From assembly GCA_027623585.1 (NCBI GenBank), contig JAQBVK010000128.1:1-6946 (forward strand): 6,946 bases of DNA, written 5' to 3'. The notes under the pieces were generated by a model. It was not told the origin of the DNA, did not search any database, and saw only the letters and a list, made by a program, of their open reading frames with translations. The position numbers and the translations under genes are program-made. Origin of the DNA: Planctomycetota bacterium (GTDB lineage Bacteria > Planctomycetota > UBA1135). Of this stretch, positions 1 through 5,211 are shown one piece after another. How positions within the stretch are numbered: the stretch's first letter is position 1; every line of letters starts with the position of its first letter.

Positions 1-215
1 CCAGCCGCACGACGGCGATGCCCGAGGTGCTAGGCAATGCCGCCGAGTACGGCGATCCCTCCAACCCGCGCAGCTTCACCGCGCCCTTGCGGCGGTTGCT
101 CGAGGACGCTCCGTGGCGAGCGCTAAGAGGCGCGGACGGAATTGTGCGCGCGGGCGAGTTTCATGCCCAACGCACCGGCGCCGCGATGCGCGCGTTGCTC
201 GCCGAACTGGATTAG
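1..215 (+). CDS. Glycosyltransferase family 4-type protein, C-terminal fragment (5' end outside window)
   Basis: The frame is open from the left edge (codons from base 3) to TAG at 213-215 and gives about 70 residues. It begins SRTTAMPEVLGNAAEYGDP and goes on to a helical tail with LLED, W, R and AGEF...RTGAAMRALLAEL. This resembles the end of GT4/GT-B glycosyltransferases: an 'S...PEVxGDAA...DP' segment that contributes to the nucleotide-sugar site, followed by the 'LL.D...R..L...G...A..F.W...A......' C-terminal helices. Such enzymes transfer a sugar from an NDP-sugar onto glycan or lipid acceptors, usually at the cytoplasmic membrane face. Donor and acceptor cannot be told from this piece. 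A second in-frame TAG follows after one codon (219-221). The stop overlaps the stop of the convergent permease gene. The family call is fairly good; the specific function is unknown. Confidence 0.72.
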   Translation, partial: SRTTAMPEVLGNAAEYGDPSNPRSFTAPLRRLLEDAPWRALRGADGIVRAGEFHAQRTGAAMRALLAELD

Positions 216-1696
216 AGATAGCGCCACGTGATGTACACGTGACAGATCGCGATGCTCATCAGCATCATCGGGAACGCGTGCAGCATGAAGGTGGTGAACT
301 TGATGCGCTGTCCGGCGCGTTCCGCGAATCCTGCCACGATCAGGTTTGCGCTGGCTCCGACCAGGGAGCCATTTCCACCCATGCAAGCGCCCAGCGCCAG
401 CGACCACCACAAAGCCATCGAATCGGACTGACTCATGCCGAGGTCGGCGATGACGGTCTTCAAGGTGGGAATCATCGTCGCGACGAACGGGATGTTGTCG
501 ACGATCGCGCTGGCGATCGCGCTGACCCACAGCACGGCGATCGAAATTGCGGCGCGATCGCCCTCCGTCCGCTCCACGATCTCGTCGGCGAGCATGTTCA
601 GCAGGCCGGCGTGCTCGACGCCGGCGACCACGATGAAGAGTCCCACGAAGAAGAAGATCGTGGTCCACTCGACATGTCCGAAGAAGTGGTGCGTGCGCTC
701 GTTCTTCTCGTCGATCTTCCGCCCCAGGTTCGAGAGAATCATCAGCAGCGCGCCGCCGGTGATGGCGACGGTGGCCGGTTCGAAGCCGTAGGGATGCCCG
801 ACGATGAAGCCAAAAGTCACCAGGCCGAGCACGACCAAGCACTTCACGAGCAGCGGCTTGTCGGTGATCGCCGCCTTCTCGTCGAATTCCATCACGCGCT
901 GTCGCGCCTCGTCGCTCGCGGTCATCTTGCGGCCCCAGATCAGCCAGATCGGGAAGATGGTGGCGATCATCACCACGATCACGACCGGCCCGAGGTTCAC
1001 CATGAAGTCCAGGAAGGTGATGTACTCGACCTGGCTGCCGATCATGATGTTCGGCGGATCGCCGATCAGCGTCGCGGTGCCGCCGATGTTCGAGAACAGG
1101 ATCTCCGCGAATAGGAAGGGATAGGGCGGCACCTCCAGTTCTTCGGTCAGCACCAGCGTGACCGGCACGATCAGCAGCACGGTGGTGACGTTGTCGAGGA
1201 AGGCCGAAGTCACTGCCGTGACGACCGCGAGCATCAGCAGGATGCCCCAAGGCTTGGCCTTGACCTTCTTCGCGGACCAGATCGCGAGGTATTGGAAAAC
1301 ACCGGTTTCGCGCGTCACCGCGACGATCAGCATCATGCCGATCAGCAGGCCGATGGTGTTGAAGTCGACGCCCACGACCGCTTGGTGCTGATTGATGACG
1401 CCGAGCAGCACCATCAAGCCGGCGGCCAACATCGCGACGTTCGCGCGGTTGAAACGCTCGGTCATGATCAGCGCATAGGTGAGCCCGAACAGCGTCGTCG
1501 CGACGGCGATCGCGGACCAACCGAAGATCACCGAAGACACATCGCCGTGCTCAGCGACTGCCGTCGCGCCGTGTTGCAGCAAGACGGGGACCAAAGGGCT
1601 GTGCACGATGGGGGCGGGCTGCGGGTCGACGGGCGGTTCGCGCGCGCGGCGCGAGCCAAGGACAAATAAGATTAGCAGCGCCAGGAGAACCGGCAA
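212..1696 (-). CDS. P-protein-like ArsB/NhaD-superfamily ion permease (copy A, promoter-distal)
   Basis: A 494-residue polytopic membrane protein of the ArsB/NhaD ion-transporter superfamily (COG1055), closest in pattern to the P-protein/OCA2-like permeases. The two inverted halves are visible. The first half has LDNVTT (168-172) and SNIGGTATLIGDPPN (202-216). The second has VDNIPFVATMIP (399-410) and GGNGSLVGASAN (440-451). These paired discontinuous-helix motifs line the transport path in the superfamily. A conserved HVEWTTIFFFVGLFIVV block lies at 341-357. The substrate (Na+/H+, arsenite or an organic anion) cannot be decided from sequence. The start is TTG at 1696, chosen because GGAG lies 5 nt upstream. 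It adds about 40 residues absent from copy B: a hydrophobic stretch (2-14), then RR and a proline-rich linker. The gene starts 25 nt after copy B stops, so the two are probably cotranscribed. An internal GTG at codon 31 is a possible but SD-less alternative start. Confidence 0.9.
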   Translation of the reverse strand: MPVLLALLILFVLGSRRAREPPVDPQPAPIVHSPLVPVLLQHGATAVAEHGDVSSVIFGWSAIAVATTLFGLTYALIMTERFNRANVAMLAAGLMVLLGVINQHQAVVGVDFNTIGLLIGMMLIVAVTRETGVFQYLAIWSAKKVKAKPWGILLMLAVVTAVTSAFLDNVTTVLLIVPVTLVLTEELEVPPYPFLFAEILFSNIGGTATLIGDPPNIMIGSQVEYITFLDFMVNLGPVVIVVMIATIFPIWLIWGRKMTASDEARQRVMEFDEKAAITDKPLLVKCLVVLGLVTFGFIVGHPYGFEPATVAITGGALLMILSNLGRKIDEKNERTHHFFGHVEWTTIFFFVGLFIVVAGVEHAGLLNMLADEIVERTEGDRAAISIAVLWVSAIASAIVDNIPFVATMIPTLKTVIADLGMSQSDSMALWWSLALGACMGGNGSLVGASANLIVAGFAERAGQRIKFTTFMLHAFPMMLMSIAICHVYITWRYL

Positions 1697-1701
1697 CCGA
1701 A

Positions 1702-1705
1702 CTCC
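1702..1705 (-). promoter_or_regulatory. Ribosome binding site GGAG deciding the TTG start of permease A
   Basis: On the minus strand the sequence reads GGAG, TTCGG, TTG. The 5-nt spacing supports the unusual TTG at 1694-1696 as the start and hence the N-terminal extension of copy A. The in-frame internal candidates (GTG at codon 31, TTG at codon 34) have no comparable site upstream. The site lies in the 25-nt gap after the stop of permease B. Confidence 0.55.
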
Positions 1706-1721
1706 AGTTCTACCGATTTGC

Positions 1722-3089
1722 TCAGCTCAGATAGCGTAACCACAGGTAGACGTGGCAGATCGCGATCGACATCAGCATCAGCGGAAAGGAGTGCTTCAGG
1801 AAGGTCAGGAAACGGATCGGCTGGCCGGCGCGCTCGGCAAAACCGGCCACGATCAGGTTTGCGCTGGCGCCGATCAGCGAGCCGTTGCCGCCCAGGCAGG
1901 CGCCGAGTGAGAGCGACCACCACAACGGCTCCGCCTCTTCCGCTCCCAAGCCGAGCTCGGCGACCACTCCCTTGAGGGTCGGAATCATGGTGGCGACGAA
2001 GGGAATGTTGTCGACCACCGCGGAGGCGATGGCGCTGACCCAGAGCACGGCGTAGGCGATGGCGTTGCGGTCGCCGCCCGCCCCATCCACGATCAGCGCG
2101 GAAAGCTTGGCCAGGATGCCGGCGCGCTCGATGCCGGCGACCACGATGAAGAGTCCCACGAAGAAAAAGATCGTGGTCCATTCGACGTGGCCGAAGAAAT
2201 GGTGCACGCGCTCGTTCTTCTCGTCGATCTTGCGATCGAGATTGGAGAGCAGCATCAGCAAGGCACCGCCGGTCAACGCCACGGTGGCGGGCTCCAGACC
2301 GCGGCCGTGACCGATCACGAAGCCGATGATCACCAGCGCGATCACGATGAGGCATTTCTTCAGGAGCGCGGGATCCGTGATCGCCTCACGCGGGATGAAG
2401 GCCATCACGCGCGCGCGCGCCTCCGCGGAGGCGTGCAACCGGCGGCCCCACACCAGCCAGATCGGCACGAAGGTCGCCGCCAGCACGACCAACGCAGCAG
2501 GCGCCAAATTGACCATAAAATCCGCGAAGCTCAGTCCGGACACTTGTGAGCCGATCAGGATGTTCGGCGGATCACCGATCAGCGTCGCGGCGCCGCCAAT
2601 GTTCGAACAAAGGATCTGGCTGAACAGGAAGGGATAGGGCGAGACTTCCAGTTCTTCGGTGATCGCGAGCGTGACCGGCACGATCAGCAACACCGTGGTG
2701 ACGTTGTCGAGCAGTGCCGAGGTCACGGCAGTGACCAAGCCCAGCAGCAGCAGAATTCCCCATGGGTTGCCTCGGGCGCGGTGCGCTGCCGACACCGCGA
2801 GGAACTGGAAGATGCCGGTCTGCTGCGTGACCGAGACGATCAGCATCATGCCGATCAATAGGCCGATGGTGTTGAAATCGATGCCCGCGATCGCTTCCTG
2901 CTGGGTCAGGATGCGTGAGAAAATCATCAAACCGGCGGCCAGTAGCGCGACGTTCGCGCGATTGAAGCGCTCGGACATCACGACCGCGTAGCACGCCAGA
3001 AATATCCCGCCCGCAAGCCACGCATTGGGCGCGGCGCCCACCGCTCCGGACGCCTGCTCAGCGACGACCGCGACGTGCTGGAGCAGCAC
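1722..3089 (-). CDS. P-protein-like ArsB/NhaD-superfamily ion permease (copy B)
   Basis: A 455-residue polytopic permease, paralogous to the next gene in the operon. The family motifs are intact: LDNVTT (128-132), SNIGGAATLIGDPPN (162-176), HVEWTTIFFFVGLFIVV (301-317), VDNIPFVATMIP (359-370) and GGNGSLIGASAN (400-411). Residues 41-454 align without a gap to residues 81-494 of copy A; I count 294 of 414 identical (about 71%). The least similar blocks are 51-70, 101-110 and 381-388, which look like loops or peripheral helices. The substrate is not determinable. The start is GTG at 3087-3089, two bases after the TGA of the CBS gene (TGA-CC-GTG). No Shine-Dalgarno is evident, so translation is probably coupled to the CBS frame. 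The start is supported by LLQH near the N-terminus, which matches LLQH at residues 39-42 of copy A. The gene ends in TGA. Confidence 0.9.
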   Translation of the reverse strand: MLLQHVAVVAEQASGAVGAAPNAWLAGGIFLACYAVVMSERFNRANVALLAAGLMIFSRILTQQEAIAGIDFNTIGLLIGMMLIVSVTQQTGIFQFLAVSAAHRARGNPWGILLLLGLVTAVTSALLDNVTTVLLIVPVTLAITEELEVSPYPFLFSQILCSNIGGAATLIGDPPNILIGSQVSGLSFADFMVNLAPAALVVLAATFVPIWLVWGRRLHASAEARARVMAFIPREAITDPALLKKCLIVIALVIIGFVIGHGRGLEPATVALTGGALLMLLSNLDRKIDEKNERVHHFFGHVEWTTIFFFVGLFIVVAGIERAGILAKLSALIVDGAGGDRNAIAYAVLWVSAIASAVVDNIPFVATMIPTLKGVVAELGLGAEEAEPLWWSLSLGACLGGNGSLIGASANLIVAGFAERAGQPIRFLTFLKHSFPLMLMSIAICHVYLWLRYLS

Positions 3090-3091
3090 GG

Positions 3092-3484
3092 TCAGTTCAG
3101 GAGCCGCTGGACGATGTCCCAGTAACTGATGATGCCCAGCAACTGGCCCGTCTTGCGATCCACGACCGGAAGGTTGTCGTGGGTGTGGTACAGGGAGAGC
3201 ACCGTCTTGGTCAGCGGCGTGTCCGGATGCACCACGAAGTAGTCGCGCTCGGCGTACTCACCGACCGGCTTATCCCAGAAGCGGCGCAAGCGGCGGCGCA
3301 AGTCCTCCAAATCGTCCTGCACGAAGGGCAGATGCGGAAGCCCGAGCCGCTCGGTAGCGATCCGCGGCACCATCATGCGCAGCAGCGCGTGCACGCCGAA
3401 CTGGCCGATCATCTTGCCGGCGTCGTCCACGACCGGCACGCTGCGGAAGCGGCGCGCGACCAGGATGCCGATCGCCTCTCCCAC
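3092..3484 (-). CDS. Tandem CBS-domain (Bateman) protein, 5'-truncated by an in-frame amber codon
   Basis: A 130-residue open frame from GTG at 3482-3484. It holds most of one CBS motif (GEAIGILVARRFRSVPVVDD...GQFGVHALLRMM, about 2-38) and a complete second one (FVVHPDTPLTKTVLSLYHTH, then LPVVDRKTGQLLGIISYWDIVQ, about 83-127). CBS pairs bind adenine nucleotides or similar ligands and often regulate transporters and enzymes; here it leads an operon with two permeases. Upstream in the same frame the normal N-terminus MTCQSIMSKEPVTFR is still present but is cut off by TAG at 3494-3496. This ORF therefore lacks the first 17-19 residues of CBS1. It is either the remains of a newly broken gene or a shortened product started at GTG behind an AGGAA site. 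The remaining frame shows no other damage. It ends with TGA two bases before permease B. Confidence 0.75.
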   Translation of the reverse strand: MGEAIGILVARRFRSVPVVDDAGKMIGQFGVHALLRMMVPRIATERLGLPHLPFVQDDLEDLRRRLRRFWDKPVGEYAERDYFVVHPDTPLTKTVLSLYHTHDNLPVVDRKTGQLLGIISYWDIVQRLLN

Positions 3485-3541
3485 AGTGAGTTCCTAGCGG
3501 AAGGTCACCGGCTCCTTACTCATGATCGACTGGCAGGTCAT
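3485..3541 (-). other. Interrupted 5' end of the CBS gene: ATG at 3541, amber TAG at 3494-3496
   Basis: Read on the minus strand from ATG 3539-3541, the frame encodes MTCQSIMSKEPVTFR, then TAG (3494-3496), then E-L-T, and joins the downstream ORF at its GTG. 'IMSKxPVTxxx..TVGEAIxIL' is the standard beginning of a CBS domain, so sequence on both sides of the stop belongs to one ancestral gene. TAG is one base from CAG (Gln), which fits this position, so a single C-to-T change explains the break. Either a real nonsense mutation or a base-call error could produce it. ATG at 3521-3523 (MSKEP) is an alternative original start. Confidence 0.7.
3491..3495 (-). promoter_or_regulatory. Shine-Dalgarno-like AGGAA overlapping the amber codon
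   Basis: The minus strand reads TAGGAA, CTCACT, GTG: AGGAA (3495-3491) lies 6 nt before the GTG at 3484-3482, and its first two bases are part of the TAG. A ribosome terminating at TAG would be placed to restart at the GTG nine bases on. Whether this is used is inference. Confidence 0.35.
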
Positions 3542-3621
3542 GGCATCCGTGTCCGCGCCAGCGTAGCAGCGGCAAGGCCGCTGGCAAACGGAGCGCATTG
3601 CGATGGCGCGGTCGGCGGGTC
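3542..3621. promoter_or_regulatory. Divergent intergenic region with a strong hairpin (CBS operon and murJ)
   Basis: This roughly 80-bp stretch separates the start of the minus-strand CBS operon from the plus-strand murJ start, so promoters for both directions are expected here or just inside the genes. I cannot identify convincing -35/-10 boxes. It holds a perfect 7-bp stem with a 3-nt loop, CAGCGGC-AAG-GCCGCTG (3567-3583). A competing 7-bp inverted repeat, GCCAGCG/CGCTGGC (3557-3563 and 3579-3585), shares its right arm. No T-tract follows on either strand, so it is not a typical intrinsic terminator. It could be an operator dyad or a 5' UTR structure. GGAG at 3590-3593 lies 4 nt before TTG 3598, an alternative murJ start. 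Confidence 0.35.
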
Positions 3622-5211
3622 ATGATCCGGGCGATGCCGGAGCCGGCCGGAACCGCCAGCGGGCGCGACGCATTGCGCGGCGCGGCGGTGACTTCCGCGT
3701 GGACCCTGGTCTCGCGGATCGCCGGCTACGCGCGCGACGCGCTACTCGGCGCAGCCTTCGGCATGAACACGGTGCAGAGCGCCTTGGTGCTCGCGTGGAC
3801 GGTGCCCAACCTGTTCCGGCGCCTGTTCGGGGAAGGCGCTGTGTCAGCCGCGGTGCAGCCGGCGCTGGCGCGCGCCGAACATGAACGCGGAAGCAGCGCA
3901 GCGCACGATCTCTTCGCGCGCTTCCACGGTTTGCTGGCGATCAGCTTGGTGGTGATCGTGACCCTGGGCGAGGCCGCACTCCTGCTGGGCTGGCTGTACA
4001 CGCCCGCGGGCGAGGAGCACGCCGGCATGCGCCGCACCTTGCTCTATTCCGCGTTCTTGTTGCCCTATCTGTTGCCGATCTGCCTGGCCGCCTTGCTGGG
4101 CGCGCCGCAAAATCTCAAAGGGCGCTTCTTCCTGCCCGCTGCGGGGCCGGTGGTGCTGAATCTGCTGTGGATCGCCGCCATGCTGTGGCCGCTGCCCGCG
4201 ACAGCAGGTGACGACGAGCGCGCCGCGTTGATCATCGGCGCGATCTTGGTCGGCGGCGTGCTGCAATGGGCGATGCAGGCACCGGGAACACGCGCCACGG
4301 GCTTCCCGGTGGCTCCGCGATTCCTCCAGCCGGGCGTGGAGGAGCGGCGCGCGGTGCGCGAATTCGTTCCGGCTTTGCTCGGCCTCGCAGCGGTGCAACT
4401 TGCGGCGGTCGTGGACCAACTCATCGTGCGGTGGTTGGTGGACGAAACCGCGAATTCGTACACCTACTACGCGAATCGACTGCTGCACCTGCCGCTGGCC
4501 TTGCTCGGGCTTGCGGCGGCCACCGGCATCATGCCGCTGCTCGCGCGCCGCGCCGCGACGGGCGACTTCGCCGGGCTCGGCAACGCGTTGCGGCGCGGTT
4601 CGCAAAGCATGCTGCTGCTGATCTTTGCCGCTGCGGCCGGCATGCACGCTCTGGCCGAGCCGATCGTGCGCATGCTGTTCGAACGCGGGCGCTTCGAGCC
4701 GGAGCACACACGGCTCTTGGCCTTGGTGCTGCGCGCGTATCTCTGGTCGCTGCCGGCTGCGGCGCTCGGTGGCGTGCTCGCGCGCGCGTACCTCGCCTGC
4801 GGAAAGATGCGCTTCCAGGCCTGGGCCGCAGCTTCGGTGATGCCGATCAATCTTGTCGCCGACTTGGTGCTGGTGCCGATCTACGGAGTGCCGGGCGCCG
4901 GCTGGGCCACCGCGATCGCACTGAGCGTGCAGTGCTTGATCCTGCTGCGCGGACTGCGCGCGTTGGGGATCACGGCGACGCCGGTGCGCTTCGGCGAAGT
5001 GCCCGCGCTGATCGCTCCGGGCGCCGCGGCGTGGGCTGCCGCCTGGTTGACGCGCAGCGGCATGGAAAGCGTTGGAGCAGGTTCAGTCGCGGTCGTCAGC
5101 GTGGCGATCACGGCCGGCATCGTCGCAGCCGTACTCGCCTGCGCGTTGTTCCGGCCCGCCGACTTCGCCGAATTGAGTGGCGCGCTCGCGCGCCGATTCA
5201 AGCGCCGCTAA
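3622..5211 (+). CDS. murJ: Lipid II flippase MurJ (MviN family)
   Basis: MurJ is a polytopic MOP/MATE-superfamily protein that flips undecaprenyl-linked lipid II across the cytoplasmic membrane for peptidoglycan synthesis. The N-terminal signature is clear: TSAWTLVSRIAGYARDALLGAAFG, in two overlapping parts SAWTLVSRIAG and YARDALLGAAFG (about 25-47), then IPN-like VPNLFRRLFGEGAVSAAVQP (61-80), with the paired arginines near 66-67 that are functionally important in the family. TYYANRLLHLPLALLGLA (281-298) matches the family 'YYADRL...P.G.LG.A' motif, with Asn in place of Asp. Hydrophobic segments continue to the C-terminus, consistent with 14 helices. From ATG 3622 it is 529 residues; ATG 3634 gives 525 and TTG 3598 (with GGAG 4 nt upstream) gives 537, all near the usual 510-530. 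No start has a strong, well-spaced Shine-Dalgarno, so the start is uncertain. It is divergent from the CBS operon and its 3' end overlaps carB by 14 bp. Confidence 0.93.
   Translation: MIRAMPEPAGTASGRDALRGAAVTSAWTLVSRIAGYARDALLGAAFGMNTVQSALVLAWTVPNLFRRLFGEGAVSAAVQPALARAEHERGSSAAHDLFARFHGLLAISLVVIVTLGEAALLLGWLYTPAGEEHAGMRRTLLYSAFLLPYLLPICLAALLGAPQNLKGRFFLPAAGPVVLNLLWIAAMLWPLPATAGDDERAALIIGAILVGGVLQWAMQAPGTRATGFPVAPRFLQPGVEERRAVREFVPALLGLAAVQLAAVVDQLIVRWLVDETANSYTYYANRLLHLPLALLGLAAATGIMPLLARRAATGDFAGLGNALRRGSQSMLLLIFAAAAGMHALAEPIVRMLFERGRFEPEHTRLLALVLRAYLWSLPAAALGGVLARAYLACGKMRFQAWAAASVMPINLVADLVLVPIYGVPGAGWATAIALSVQCLILLRGLRALGITATPVRFGEVPALIAPGAAAWAAAWLTRSGMESVGAGSVAVVSVAITAGIVAAVLACALFRPADFAELSGALARRFKRR

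Noticed and set aside
508..532. Short direct repeat of CGATCGCGCTGG/CGATCGCGCTGA
   Set aside because: It encodes the repeated Ala-Ile-Ala-Ser-Ala-Ile in a conserved helix of permease A. Two copies in coding sequence are not a repeat array.
113..1114. Long plus-strand open frame (333 codons) opposite permease A
   Set aside because: It is antisense to a gene with clear family motifs. Its product is rich in His, Asp and Arg with no domain pattern, typical of antisense frames in GC-rich DNA.
123..1520. 465-codon minus-strand frame shadowing permease A
   Set aside because: Arg-rich low-complexity product in the wrong frame; the true frame carries all the permease motifs.
2407..2433. Alternating CG run followed by the 16-bp perfect palindrome CGCCTCCGCGGAGGCG (2418-2433)
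   Set aside because: It lies inside permease B, where it encodes the Ala/Arg/Glu-rich loop SAEARARV. Such palindromes arise easily in GC-rich coding DNA and there is no sign of function.
3494..3496. Genome-wide recoding of TAG as a sense codon
   Set aside because: The glycosyltransferase ends in TAG at a sensible C-terminus with another TAG one codon later, and no other gene in the window contains an internal TAG. One amber codon is not evidence for recoding.
3557..3590. Intrinsic terminator in the divergent region
   Set aside because: There is a strong stem but no following T-run on either strand, and no gene ends there; both flanking genes start there.
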